From Dorea_A amylophila (GTDB taxonomy: Bacteria; Bacillota; Clostridia; Lachnospirales; Lachnospiraceae): DNA of 64,000 nucleotides. Below, one piece after another: positions 1-8,337 of the stretch. Each line of letters opens with the position of its first letter. Position 1 is the first letter of the stretch. The stretch covers positions 65,943-129,942 of the forward strand of contig NZ_JAOQJW010000009.1 of the NCBI RefSeq assembly GCF_025567265.1, read 5' to 3'. The notes beneath the pieces are model-generated. The model saw only the letters and a program-made list of their open reading frames with translations. It made no database searches and was not told the origin of the DNA. The translations under genes and the position numbers were made by a program.

Positions 1-177
1 TTCATAACATGTAGCAGGGAAAATAAAGAAATACAGTATTATTACAAAAATAATATTTACCAATATCTCAGATTGGCTATTCGCAATGCACAATATATTG
101 ATATAGAATATAATGAACTAATAGAGGACTTTTCTAAAATATACAATAACGAATTACAAACAAAAAAGGAGGAATAA
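1..177 (+). CDS. C-terminal fragment of a GntR-family (YtrA-type) regulator
   Basis: The frame is open from the window edge to a TAA at 175-177, giving the last 58 residues of a protein whose start lies outside. The end has a helical pattern, with a run like 'AIRNAQYIDIEYNELIEDF', which resembles the C-terminus of short GntR/YtrA regulators. Those proteins commonly sit directly upstream of an ABC ATPase-permease pair, as here: the next start codon is 1 nt beyond the stop and shares its ribosome site (AAGGAGG). It would repress the downstream transporter genes. The DNA-binding domain is not visible, so the family call rests on the C-terminus and context. Confidence 0.55.
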   Translation, partial: FITCSRENKEIQYYYKNNIYQYLRLAIRNAQYIDIEYNELIEDFSKIYNNELQTKKEE

Positions 178-178
178 T

Positions 179-1036
179 ATGTGTATTTTAAAACTAAATA
201 ATGTATCAAAAACATTTAATAACTTCTATTTAGATAATATAAACTTCGAATTGCCTAAAGGTTACATTATAGGATATATAGGTCCTAATGGTTCTGGAAA
301 AACAACTACCATAAAACTAATCACCGATCAATATTTACCGGATTCTGGCACTATATATATTAATGGAAAAAAGCTTTCTGATTCAGAAAAGGATTATAGA
401 AACTCAATCGGTTATATTGCTGATGATTTTTATTTTCCAGATTTCTTTAAAATCCATACAATAAAGAAAATACTTAAAGACTTCTATCCGACTTTTGACC
501 CATTATCGTTTGATGAGTATATTAGTTTGTGGAAATTACCATGTAACCAGAACGTAGGCACCTTCTCTAAAGGTATGAAAGTCCGCCTGATGTTTGCTTG
601 CGTTTTAAGCAGAAAACCAGAAATTCTTATTTTAGATGAAGCCACAAATGGTTTAGATCCTGTTGTTAGAACAGAAATTTTACAAATATTAAAGGACTAT
701 ATAAAAGATGGCGAACACAGTGTCTTATTTTCCACCCATATTTTATCAGAATTAGATAACATAGCTGATTATATATATATGATTTTAGATGGGAAATGCA
801 CATTAATGGGGACAAATGATGAACTACTTGATAATTTCATTCTTATCACCGGTTCAATTCAACACCAAGATTTTTTCAAAAAAAAATGTGTTAGTTTCAT
901 ACAAAAAGACAATTATTTGGAAGGACTAGTTCGCTCTGATAATATAGATTTTCTTCCAAATAACCTGTCTTTTAAAAGACCTACACTTGAACAAATATTA
1001 TTATATCACTCAAAGGAGGATACATATTGTGAATAA
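179..1036 (+). CDS. ABC transporter ATP-binding protein (YtrB-like)
   Basis: A 285-residue ABC ATPase. Walker A is GPNGSGKTT near residue 36, the signature is degenerate (TFSKGMKVR), Walker B is ILILDEATNGLDP and the switch histidine is in STHILSE. The roughly 70-residue tail after the nucleotide-binding domain matches YtrB/EcsA-type ATPases. It couples ATP hydrolysis to the adjacent membrane permease, and its 3' end overlaps that gene by 8 nt, indicating translational coupling. The pair follows a GntR-type regulator, an arrangement often linked to envelope or antibiotic stress. The substrate cannot be told from sequence. Confidence 0.93.
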   Translation: MCILKLNNVSKTFNNFYLDNINFELPKGYIIGYIGPNGSGKTTTIKLITDQYLPDSGTIYINGKKLSDSEKDYRNSIGYIADDFYFPDFFKIHTIKKILKDFYPTFDPLSFDEYISLWKLPCNQNVGTFSKGMKVRLMFACVLSRKPEILILDEATNGLDPVVRTEILQILKDYIKDGEHSVLFSTHILSELDNIADYIYMILDGKCTLMGTNDELLDNFILITGSIQHQDFFKKKCVSFIQKDNYLEGLVRSDNIDFLPNNLSFKRPTLEQILLYHSKEDTYCE

Positions 1037-1655
1037 ATTAATCAAATTGGACTATCGACTTATTTCATCACAAATTATTATAATATTATGTGCAATACTT
1101 TTCTCAGTGTATTTAGGAGTTTTTAAAGCAATGCCAACTTTTTCAATAGGAATACTTTTTATGATGACTTTTATTTTTTCAACAGTTCCTTTTAACGTTT
1201 CCTCATATTATAAATCCTGTTTTTATAATATGCTTCCTGTTTCTACAAAGAAAAAGGTGTTAGCACGCTACTGTTATCTTTTTATAAATATATTCCTTTC
1301 GACATTACTAAGTTTCATTATTTTTTATTATGCGGGCCGAAAATATTCTATAGATGATTCAATGGGCTATTATAAAATAATATTTATTATTGCCATTACA
1401 TGTCTTTCATTATGTAGTGTTCAGTATGTCATATACTATAAAATAGAAAACATTCGTAATCAACAATTTGCTGTTTGGTTTAGGCTTATACCTGCTTTTG
1501 CGCTTATGTTTTTTGTGAATATTTTTAGTGAAAGGGCTTCTCACTTTTTATATTTTAATTACTTTCATCTTTTAATATTAACTGGTATTTCAATTTTTAT
1601 TTTATCAATATGTATAGCTCTGTCTTTTTATATTAATGCACACAAAAAAAATTAA
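1029..1655 (+). CDS. ABC-2-type membrane permease
   Basis: A protein of about 208 residues with six hydrophobic segments, starting near residues 13, 40, 85, 120, 155 and 180. It is the membrane partner of the preceding ATPase. I place the start at the GTG at 1029 because AAAGGAGGA lies 9 nt upstream. An upstream ATG at 987 would extend the protein 14 codons into the ATPase gene without a ribosome site. There are no recognisable substrate motifs. An ATPase plus a single small permease is typical of YtrBC-like exporters or peptide-immunity systems. Confidence 0.85.
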   Translation: MNKLIKLDYRLISSQIIIILCAILFSVYLGVFKAMPTFSIGILFMMTFIFSTVPFNVSSYYKSCFYNMLPVSTKKKVLARYCYLFINIFLSTLLSFIIFYYAGRKYSIDDSMGYYKIIFIIAITCLSLCSVQYVIYYKIENIRNQQFAVWFRLIPAFALMFFVNIFSERASHFLYFNYFHLLILTGISIFILSICIALSFYINAHKKN

Positions 1656-1669
1656 CGGAGGAAAAACCT

Positions 1670-1813
1670 ATGTGTAATAATTCAAAAAACACTACTAAAG
1701 AATCCTCAAATAATACCAACGAGGAAAATACCTCTAGTAGTAAGTTTGAAAATAATCTTGACGATGAAATTGATTCAGAAACCTTAATTCCTATCATGCA
1801 GCTTCTTTTATAA
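1670..1813 (+). CDS. Small Asn/Ser-rich ORF, 47 residues
   Basis: This short frame starts 14 nt after the permease stop and has a good ribosome site (GGAGG, 6 nt from the ATG). The first half is polar and rich in Asn, Ser, Thr and Glu. The middle is acidic (NNLDDEIDSE) and the last residues are hydrophobic (LIPIMQLLL). No signal peptide or known family was recognised. It could be a small peptide substrate or a regulator of the transporter it follows. The ribosome site and operon position favour translation, but its function is unknown. Confidence 0.5.
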   Translation: MCNNSKNTTKESSNNTNEENTSSSKFENNLDDEIDSETLIPIMQLLL

Positions 1814-1907
1814 ATTAGCTGTGCTAAACCTTAAATAGACTATTCTGTTTCTCATACGTAAATAGTAGATAGTCCGTACCTACTCAATAGTAACCTTTCT
1901 GTAAATA

Positions 1908-1950
1908 AAAATGCCGGTACAGGTTTTACTATCACCTGTACCGACATTTT
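1908..1950. terminator. Bidirectional hairpin terminator
   Basis: An imperfect palindrome pairs GTACAGGT with ACCTGTAC and is extended by AATGCCG/CGACATT, with A and T runs on the two sides. It separates the convergent plus-strand ABC genes and the minus-strand hydrolase operon. A near copy occurs at 13,297. Confidence 0.85.
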
Positions 1951-1954
1951 CTGT

Positions 1955-2944
1955 CTAGTTTATAAATTTAACTACATAATAATTTATTCTTTCCTTCTGC
2001 TCAAAATGCAGATAATGTCCCCCCTTTAACATTACCAATCTATTTTCCTGATTATCGCTCAACACACTTCTATGCAGTTTCTCCCATTCTGGAAAAATTT
2101 CACAATTATCTTCTGAAACAAAATTTAGCACTGGAACTTCTTCTGGAAATTTCATATCTTGTACTATCTCCAGATTCTTTTCTACCTGCTTTAATTCATT
2201 CATTACAGTCTTATTATAAGAGTTATCAAGGGAAAGTATCCGAAAAACTTCTAAGTCTTCCTGTGAATAAGAATAATTCTGGTCTGCATAGATAGCCTTT
2301 TCCGGATTTCCAATTGAAAATATCCGGCTAATTCCCAACACATTTTTTGTTTTACTTAAATAGGCCATCAGAAGATTTAATTTTGTTGTATCAAAGGGTT
2401 CATTCTCATTTTGCTTTGGTACAGAAGAATCTATCCCTATAAAACCACGAACTTCCTCTGGATAAGTATTAGCATAATACAGGGAATACAATCCGCTAAT
2501 AGAATGAGCCATCAGATAATATCGGTGAACTCCAATCTCCTCTAAACAGGCATGTAATTCCTCTACGATATTCTCTATGCTTCTCTCTGTATCTGCGGGA
2601 TCAGACAGTCCATAGCCAAAAGGCTCCACTGTAATCACTTTATATGTCTTTCCTAATTTCTCAGCTAACGGTCTAAACTCTAATACCGGAGAAGGAGATC
2701 CCAGTCCTGGGAGTAACACAATAACGGGGGATTCTTCTGCTTGCAAACCAGCAATTTCCACAGTCATCTTTTTCCCATTGACTTTAACTGCATTGCCATA
2801 AGCTGCTTGTATCTTTGGTATTTCTCTCTTTTTACAAAAATAGTTCCATGTGATCCCCATGCAGCATAGAATCAGAATTACAATAGCCAACCACTTTATT
2901 ATTTTAAATATTTTCCTTCTCATAATTTTAGAAACTAATTTCAC
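1955..2944 (-). CDS. Membrane-anchored alpha/beta hydrolase
   Basis: About 329 residues with an N-terminal hydrophobic anchor (about residues 15-32) followed by an alpha/beta hydrolase fold. The oxyanion segment is LLPGLGS, the nucleophile elbow is AHSISG (serine nucleophile), and the candidate acid and base are the Asp in SEDN and the His in GGHYLHF. It probably acts outside the membrane on an ester or amide; the substrate is unknown. It is the last gene of the sigma-factor operon and overlaps the preceding stop. The start is uncertain: the GTG at 2944 abuts the GGGAGG site, while an ATG seven codons later is spaced rather far. Confidence 0.88.
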   Translation of the reverse strand: MKLVSKIMRRKIFKIIKWLAIVILILCCMGITWNYFCKKREIPKIQAAYGNAVKVNGKKMTVEIAGLQAEESPVIVLLPGLGSPSPVLEFRPLAEKLGKTYKVITVEPFGYGLSDPADTERSIENIVEELHACLEEIGVHRYYLMAHSISGLYSLYYANTYPEEVRGFIGIDSSVPKQNENEPFDTTKLNLLMAYLSKTKNVLGISRIFSIGNPEKAIYADQNYSYSQEDLEVFRILSLDNSYNKTVMNELKQVEKNLEIVQDMKFPEEVPVLNFVSEDNCEIFPEWEKLHRSVLSDNQENRLVMLKGGHYLHFEQKERINYYVVKFIN

Positions 2945-3371
2945 CTCCCGTTACTTTTACTGTTTTAGATCCACTATTGGTTACATAGAATCTATAATAT
3001 CCACTAGACGGTATTGTAAATGATGTTTTATGAGAAGTTCCTGAACCGCTATACTTTTGAGTTCTACTTCCATTCTGATTGATATACCCCATCTTTACAG
3101 AGGAAGATACATTCAAGTTTACCCGAAAAGTAACAGTAGTACCTCCACTCACATAAAACATAGAGCCATTGGAGTCATAAAAGGATACCGTTTTCCCACT
3201 TTCAATACTAATTTGCTGTAGTACCATTCTATCCTCTATCTGATCTTTATATAAATCTTCTCTACAAATACTATAAGTTGTTATATTTCTTACATTATCG
3301 GCTGCTGAAACTGGCATAGCAACCAAGCAAATAAGCCCTAACATTCCAAAAAATATTCTTGTTTTTTTCAT
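2928..3371 (-). CDS. Small secreted beta-rich protein
   Basis: A 147-residue protein with a clear signal peptide: Lys-Lys-Thr-Arg, then a hydrophobic core, with cleavage likely after residue 23 in PVSA-A. The mature part is Ser/Thr/Gly-rich and beta-like. It ends in a segment (IPSSGYYRFYVTNSGS) that resembles the C-terminus of the neighbouring anti-sigma protein (IPKSGQYGVYLKNVSS). It is translated from the same operon as the sigma factor and may be a ligand, decoy or envelope component sensed by that system. No family was recognised. Confidence 0.8.
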   Translation of the reverse strand: MKKTRIFFGMLGLICLVAMPVSAADNVRNITTYSICREDLYKDQIEDRMVLQQISIESGKTVSFYDSNGSMFYVSGGTTVTFRVNLNVSSSVKMGYINQNGSRTQKYSGSGTSHKTSFTIPSSGYYRFYVTNSGSKTVKVTGGEISF

Positions 3372-3374
3372 CTT

Positions 3375-4118
3375 TCACTTTCCCCTTTCTACAGTCAATA
3401 TTCCTTGCGAAATCGTCACTCTGTCACTAGATACATTTTTTAAATATACACCATATTGTCCTGATTTAGGAATATCCAGGATTATCTTATTTTCTGTTTC
3501 TGATATAACCTTCTCATCTATCACCTCTCCATTAAAAATATATCCAATCTCCAATGTTCTTGCTTTACCTCTCTCATCACTATCAGACTGTATGAAATCT
3601 AATATAAAAGTATCCCCTGTTTTCATATTCCAAGTATCTCCATCAAAATCTATAAGAACAATCATGGTTCCGTTATCCAAATAACACTCTGGCACTGATC
3701 CGTTACGCTCTGTTTTTAATTCCATAATATATTTTGCAATAGGAATTCCATCTTTATATAAATTTTCTGGTAAAATGATGTCCGTTTCCACTTCCATTTG
3801 TATAGCTCCGCTGTTTTCCTTTTCATATAAAGCAAGTCCGTTCTGATTTTCTAAAACCACTTCCTCATTATTTTTGATTTCACCTGCAGATTTTAAAACT
3901 TCATGTGCCCCAACAGTGATTCCTCCAATTCCCATTGCCGCTGCCAAAACAGCTATATATCTCCTGCGATTTCTTTTGGCTTTGGTGTGACCTATCTCAA
4001 GAAAAACAATTTCTTTTATTCGCTTCTCACTTTCAATATTTTTATGTTGCATTTCATTTTCAAATAGCTCACAGGAATTATCAAACATTTCACTTATTTT
4101 AAACTTCACTGGCATCAT
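3375..4118 (-). CDS. Membrane anti-sigma-like protein
   Basis: A 247-residue protein with a cytoplasmic N-terminus (about residues 1-52, basic near the end), one transmembrane helix at about 54-70, and an extracellular beta-rich domain. It overlaps the sigma gene by 20 nt, the usual arrangement for a sigma/anti-sigma pair. By analogy with DUF4179-type proteins, the N-terminus would hold the ECF sigma factor at the membrane until an envelope signal releases it. The zinc-binding HxxxCxxC motif of ZAS anti-sigmas is absent. Function is inferred mainly from topology and position. Confidence 0.75.
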   Translation of the reverse strand: MMPVKFKISEMFDNSCELFENEMQHKNIESEKRIKEIVFLEIGHTKAKRNRRRYIAVLAAAMGIGGITVGAHEVLKSAGEIKNNEEVVLENQNGLALYEKENSGAIQMEVETDIILPENLYKDGIPIAKYIMELKTERNGSVPECYLDNGTMIVLIDFDGDTWNMKTGDTFILDFIQSDSDERGKARTLEIGYIFNGEVIDEKVISETENKIILDIPKSGQYGVYLKNVSSDRVTISQGILTVERGK

Positions 4119-4659
4119 ATCCCTCCTCCAGAAGAATCCTTTTCAGAGTTTCTCTTCCTCTCCGCAGACGGGTCTTTACTGTTTGAGGATTCATTTTTAA
4201 TGTTTCTGCAATCTCTTCTATTTTTTTATACCGATAATAATACATAATAAAAATTTTTCTATCCGTCTCTCTTAATTTCTCCAATGTTCTTCCAATGATC
4301 AACTGTTGCTCTTTCTGTAAAATCAAGTGCTCTACATCACCATCAATCAAAAGAATATCATCATTAAGTTCCAGAATTTCTCCACGATAAGCTCTTAACC
4401 AATCTTTCGCCTTATTTCTTGCAATCATTCCCAGATACGATTTGACACTGCTGTACTTTTTATAATTAATCCTTTCTGCTGTCAGCCATAGGGAAATAAA
4501 AGTATCTGCAACCACCTCCTCTATATCTTCCTTGGTACCTTTTTTATGCAGTAATTCCCAGACGATATATGTGATATAGGAACTATATAAATCAATGATT
4601 TTTCCCAATGCCCATTCATCTTTCCTCTTCAGTTTTCTCATTAAAATAATTTCATCCAT
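4099..4659 (-). CDS. ECF RNA polymerase sigma-70 factor
   Basis: A 186-residue sigma factor. Region 2 is in the first half (DTFISLWLTAERI, then KSYLGMIARNKAKDWLR, the -10 recognition helix). Region 4 is near residues 125-175, with an HTH ending in NPQTVKTRLRRGRETLKRIL. It would direct core RNA polymerase to envelope-response promoters, probably including its own. It is the first gene of a four-gene minus-strand operon (sigma, anti-sigma, secreted protein, hydrolase). Confidence 0.93.
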   Translation of the reverse strand: MDEIILMRKLKRKDEWALGKIIDLYSSYITYIVWELLHKKGTKEDIEEVVADTFISLWLTAERINYKKYSSVKSYLGMIARNKAKDWLRAYRGEILELNDDILLIDGDVEHLILQKEQQLIIGRTLEKLRETDRKIFIMYYYRYKKIEEIAETLKMNPQTVKTRLRRGRETLKRILLEEGYDASEV

Positions 4660-4740
4660 TGTCCAAATCCCATCTGTCTGTTTTTTATCAATACGGAAAG
4701 GATTGGAGTTTGGTTTCGTTCTATTTCAAAATATTGAATA

Positions 4741-4772
4741 AAAAAAAGAATATCGCTTTTGCAACATTCTTT
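4741..4772 (-). terminator. Intrinsic terminator after agrC
   Basis: On the minus strand a 12-bp stem (two G-U pairs) with an AAAA loop is followed by eight T residues. It lies about 135 nt past the agrC stop and upstream of the sigma operon. The rest of 4,660-4,905 holds no gene and should contain the sigma promoter. Confidence 0.8.
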
Positions 4773-4905
4773 TCTTATTCTCTATATCACCGATTATAAG
4801 TGTCCTACTATTCTTTTTTAATATAATTAAATGTCTTTAATTTCATTTACTACGTTTTTCCATCAAAACATAAAAATAAGATTGTAATTTCCCACTTTGG
4901 CTATT

Positions 4906-6216
4906 TTAATTTGTATTTTTTTCAAAAAACAACATAATTTTTACTATGAATTGTTTTTCCTCATTTATGCACTTTAGTGTACCATTATATTTTTCAACTG
5001 CATCTTTTACACTCGGAAGTCCCCAACCATGAAATTCTCTATTTTTCTTTGTTGTTGAAGGAAAATGTGCAAATGACTCTTTATTTTCTTCACACGCATT
5101 AGAAACCTTTATAAGTAAAAAGTGATTAATCCGGCGTATAGTCAACGAAATATTTCCAGGTATTTTCAATTTTTCAGAAGCTTCAATCGCATTATCCAAT
5201 AAGTTTGCCAATATTGTGCACATATCATGTGGTTTAATATTGGTATTCTGCGGGAATTCCACATTCACATTACAGGTAATTCCTTTTTCCTTCATTTTTC
5301 CCAATTTACTATTAATCACTACGTCAACAACGTCTATTCCTGTCCAAGTAGTTTTCGATAATTGCATTATTGGGCGACTTATTTCTGTAATATAATTCTT
5401 TGCCTCCAACGTTTTTTCTTCATCTAAAAGCTGATATAATACATTCAAATGGTTATTTAAATCATGGTATAGCTTTGCATTACCTGTATAAATTTCATTA
5501 ATAGTTTTATAATTTTCTTCGAGCAGTTCATTTCGCATTTCTGCAAAATCTAATTTCATTTTTTCTTCTTTGCTTTCTATTACAAAATAAACTGTAAAAA
5601 AAAGTAATGACCAAAGAGCTATAAATACAAACCACACACCTGCCATTGTATAATTAAATGCCTTAAATGTTTGATTAACTAAGTATACAAATCCCAAAAA
5701 TCCCGCACAGGATATAATTAAAATTGTATATACATAGTTCTTCTTCAATGAAAAAGAATATAAATATTTCTTTATCATAAAATACAGCAGTATCCATAAA
5801 AACTTTATAACACAAATCATTACTACACGTAAAATTCCTCTTGTAGAAACTAGCGCGGTAAATGTATCATAGCCACCATAAAAAATCGATACAAGAGTAA
5901 AAATCAAAAAGTCGAAACAGCTTAAACATAATACATAAAAACTTGCGATTGAAAATAGTTCTATATACTTTCTCCTGTAGATAATTTTAGCGGTAATACT
6001 CATATATAATACAAATAATATAATCGTAAAATAAGAAAATATTGATACATGATTGCAAATTTGTATTAATACAGTTCCTATTATTGCTAATTCTCTATCT
6101 AATATAAAGTTTTGCTTTCCTCGTTGCTTATATAACAAAATACTATATATTTTATATAATACAAATACTTCAACAGAACTTGCTAAAATTTCAATTCCAT
6201 TATATACAATATTCAT
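4906..6216 (-). CDS. agrC: AgrC-type sensor histidine kinase
   Basis: A 436-residue HPK10/GHKL kinase. Roughly the first 215 residues form six to seven transmembrane segments, which bind the cyclic autoinducer in this family. A coiled linker then leads to the phospho-acceptor His251 (YHDLNNHLN). The ATP-binding N box is NLLDNAIEAS, and a G box (GWGLPSVKDA) follows. It overlaps agrA by 4 nt (ATGA). It should sense the AgrD-derived peptide and phosphorylate AgrA. The promoter appears to be shared with agrA. Confidence 0.93.
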   Translation of the reverse strand: MNIVYNGIEILASSVEVFVLYKIYSILLYKQRGKQNFILDRELAIIGTVLIQICNHVSIFSYFTIILFVLYMSITAKIIYRRKYIELFSIASFYVLCLSCFDFLIFTLVSIFYGGYDTFTALVSTRGILRVVMICVIKFLWILLYFMIKKYLYSFSLKKNYVYTILIISCAGFLGFVYLVNQTFKAFNYTMAGVWFVFIALWSLLFFTVYFVIESKEEKMKLDFAEMRNELLEENYKTINEIYTGNAKLYHDLNNHLNVLYQLLDEEKTLEAKNYITEISRPIMQLSKTTWTGIDVVDVVINSKLGKMKEKGITCNVNVEFPQNTNIKPHDMCTILANLLDNAIEASEKLKIPGNISLTIRRINHFLLIKVSNACEENKESFAHFPSTTKKNREFHGWGLPSVKDAVEKYNGTLKCINEEKQFIVKIMLFFEKNTN

Positions 6217-6932
6217 ATCTGTTCACTCCAGAAGTCACTTAACTTCGTTTTTATTTGTTCCAGTTTTGCCTGGCTTGCTGGCAAACGAATTCCATTCTTC
6301 AGTTCTACAATTCCATCTTTTATTCCCATAATATGGGCTAGATTAACAATATCCCCACGATCAACATATACAAAATCATCAGATCGAAATTCTTTAAACA
6401 CCTGTGTAAGACTCTTTCTTACCTTGGTCACTGAATTATCTAATAATGTTATTACAGAATTTTTTCCTTCTCTTTGAATATACAAAATCTTATGATAAGG
6501 TATTTTTTCTACTCTAGTTGGTGTTTTTATTGCATAAAATTCATCTGTCTGTATCTTTATCATATTGATAGCATCCTTCAACGCCTGTGGTAACCTAGAG
6601 CCTATTGAGTTTTTGGGTATATATCTAAAGATTGACAATTCAAATGCATCTACGGCATATTTTAAATGTGATGTAATAAATATGATTAGCACTTCCGGTA
6701 AATACCTTTTAACATATGCAGCTAAATTCATACCGTCTATATTAGGCATTTCAATGTCACTAAGGATTAGATCATAATATTTCCCTTCCTGAATATCATA
6801 TTGTAAATTCTCACTCTGAGTATAAACCGTTATGTCTGCAAATTCGTTACTCTTTTTTAAAAATTCCATTACTTTTTTCTTTAATATTTCTACTGTTTTT
6901 TCGTTATCATCACATATAGCAATGTAAATCAT
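6213..6932 (-). CDS. agrA: AgrA-type LytTR response regulator
   Basis: A 239-residue protein with a CheY-like receiver: an acidic pair in CDD near residue 8 and phospho-acceptor Asp59 in SDIEMPN. A C-terminal LytTR DNA-binding domain follows (about 135-239). LytTR regulators bind paired ~9-bp boxes one helical double-turn apart, which fits the boxes found upstream of agrB and the epipeptide genes. I chose the ATG at 6932 because AAGGAGG lies 6 nt upstream; a longer frame starting seven codons earlier has no site. Confidence 0.94.
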   Translation of the reverse strand: MIYIAICDDNEKTVEILKKKVMEFLKKSNEFADITVYTQSENLQYDIQEGKYYDLILSDIEMPNIDGMNLAAYVKRYLPEVLIIFITSHLKYAVDAFELSIFRYIPKNSIGSRLPQALKDAINMIKIQTDEFYAIKTPTRVEKIPYHKILYIQREGKNSVITLLDNSVTKVRKSLTQVFKEFRSDDFVYVDRGDIVNLAHIMGIKDGIVELKNGIRLPASQAKLEQIKTKLSDFWSEQI

Positions 6933-6960
6933 GATACGCCTCCTTATGAGCAATCACTTT

Positions 6961-6988
6961 ATTATAGCAGATTCTAGTGATTTGTTAA
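6961..6988 (-). promoter_or_regulatory. Promoter of agrA-agrC
   Basis: On the minus strand TTAACA (6983-6988) and TATAAT (6961-6966, extended by TGC) are separated by 16 nt, just upstream of the agrA ribosome site. No TGTCCA boxes lie upstream, so the sensing pair seems to be expressed independently of the autoinducible promoters. Confidence 0.7.
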
Positions 6989-7521
6989 ATCATAAATGTA
7001 TAAAAAATTCCTCTCCTTAAATCATGGAAAAACATTTCTTTTTCATTTATTACCAATTCATACATGTCTTTTGTTACTGCGCATTTATAATAATAAATCC
7101 CTGTTTCATGTTGCTTTACTTTTGTTATAATATCTGCTACTACCTCATCTATTTTCATTTCTTGATGCGGAGATGCTGGCCACTTTTTTATCATAGATCG
7201 TACCTGAGTTTTATTCAATTTTACCTTTTTTGCAAAGTAAAATTTTTGGGGGAATTTTAACTCTCTTGTAGTTCCTAACTCTTTTAAAACAAGGTCAAAA
7301 ACATCTTTCCCTTCTTCATACGGAAATCCCATTTCTAAATAAGCCTGTATATGCAAAATTGAAGTTTCTAAATACTTAATATTTTCTGTGTTTTGATAGT
7401 ATTGATACAACTGAAAAACAGCATCAATAAATGTATCTTTTACGGATATATCTTTATATTGTACACTTCCTGCTGCTAATTTAATTGCTTCAATATATAC
7501 TCCATTCTCTCTTATCTGCAT
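6985..7521 (-). CDS. Unknown 178-residue protein inside the agr locus
   Basis: A soluble, mixed-charge protein of 178 residues between agrD and agrA with a good ribosome site (GGGAGG). No signal peptide, transmembrane helix or recognisable motif was seen. The N-terminal half is predicted helical (FIDAVFQLYQYYQ). The C-terminal half carries KFYFAKKVKLNKTQVRSM and a possible beta segment (GIYYYKCAVTKDMYELV). It follows the agrBD terminator and reads toward agrA, whose promoter overlaps its stop codon. It may modulate Agr signalling, but nothing in the sequence proves that. Confidence 0.75.
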   Translation of the reverse strand: MQIRENGVYIEAIKLAAGSVQYKDISVKDTFIDAVFQLYQYYQNTENIKYLETSILHIQAYLEMGFPYEEGKDVFDLVLKELGTTRELKFPQKFYFAKKVKLNKTQVRSMIKKWPASPHQEMKIDEVVADIITKVKQHETGIYYYKCAVTKDMYELVINEKEMFFHDLRRGIFYTFMI

Positions 7522-7551
7522 TTCTATTCCTCCCTATATACTTCATTTAGC

Positions 7552-7591
7552 ATAAAAGATGCCGGAATATCAACACTCTGGCATCTTTTAT
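7552..7591. terminator. Terminator after agrBD
   Basis: A perfect 12-bp inverted repeat (ATAAAAGATGCC / GGCATCTTTTAT) with a 16-nt loop lies 25 nt past agrD. Flanking A and T runs make it plausible on either strand. Confidence 0.8.
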
Positions 7592-7615
7592 TTATATACA
7601 TGTATTAACTTTACC

Positions 7616-7720
7616 TTATTTCAGACATTCCGGTAATTTAGGCTGATATGAAAGACAAACAGATGCACAATTTGCTCCCCATATTGCACAAGCTTCTATA
7701 CACATAGCAAGAAATTTCAT
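7616..7720 (-). CDS. agrD: AgrD-like cyclic autoinducer precursor
   Basis: A 34-residue precursor with an amphipathic N-terminal leader (MKFLAMCIEAC), a core region (NCASVCLS) and the conserved charged C-terminal recognition tail beginning YQPKLPE, where AgrB cuts. Its start overlaps the agrB stop (ATGA) and has an AAAGGAG site. The mature ring should end just before Tyr25. Cys18 would then give a seven-residue thiolactone, and Ser20 a five-residue lactone. Five cysteines (7, 11, 18, 22, 32) are unusual for so short a precursor. It was too short for ordinary ORF calling but is convincing from sequence and position. Confidence 0.88.
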   Translation of the reverse strand: MKFLAMCIEACAIWGANCASVCLSYQPKLPECLK

Positions 7721-8313
7721 AGTCCTATAACTCCTTTCTTTGTATACAATAAAAATTTAGGTTTATCAGTAATCAGCATAAATACTGCTACCAAACAAAT
7801 ACTTAATACCATCATACCCATGATCTCTTTATCTACTACTGATAAAAATAATGCAGCAAAGACATTTATGTTCAAAATATTCCTAGCCATAATCTTACAC
7901 CGACTTTTTTTATTTTCACCAATAGGCTGATTTTCATTAACCACCGGTGCATGGATAGCAATATAGTAACTACTTAATACTAGCAAAATCAACCATATTT
8001 CTAATGGAAGCTTTGTATAAATTATATTGTTAAAAAGTAATAAAAATAAATACGAAATGTTACTAATCAAAAAGCATCTAAAATATGTAACTGCATGATA
8101 TCCACCCGTAAATACTCTCAATGGTGCAAACACCAATAGGAATATTACACCTAATTTAAATTCGTGTAATAAACCTGACACAATCAATATTGAACTTATT
8201 CCAATCATTGTTGACAAAATAATTTCTATGCCATAAGTATAAACAGCTTCTTTTCTCCTTTCCGAGCCATCTGCTATTCTTTTTGCAAGTTTACTGGACA
8301 CTTTATTTAACAC
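7717..8313 (-). CDS. agrB: AgrB membrane peptidase, processes the autoinducer
   Basis: A 198-residue polytopic protein with about five hydrophobic segments. It carries the catalytic His73 and Cys80 in GGYHAVTYFRC, six residues apart as in AgrB. It cleaves the C-terminal tail of AgrD and forms the cyclic (thio)lactone. The start is a GTG with GGGAGGG upstream. It is the first gene of the agrBD transcript, from a promoter carrying tandem TGTCCA boxes. Confidence 0.94.
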   Translation of the reverse strand: MLNKVSSKLAKRIADGSERRKEAVYTYGIEIILSTMIGISSILIVSGLLHEFKLGVIFLLVFAPLRVFTGGYHAVTYFRCFLISNISYLFLLLFNNIIYTKLPLEIWLILLVLSSYYIAIHAPVVNENQPIGENKKSRCKIMARNILNINVFAALFLSVVDKEIMGMMVLSICLVAVFMLITDKPKFLLYTKKGVIGL

Positions 8314-8337
8314 TTTTAATCCCTCCCTATGTCATGA

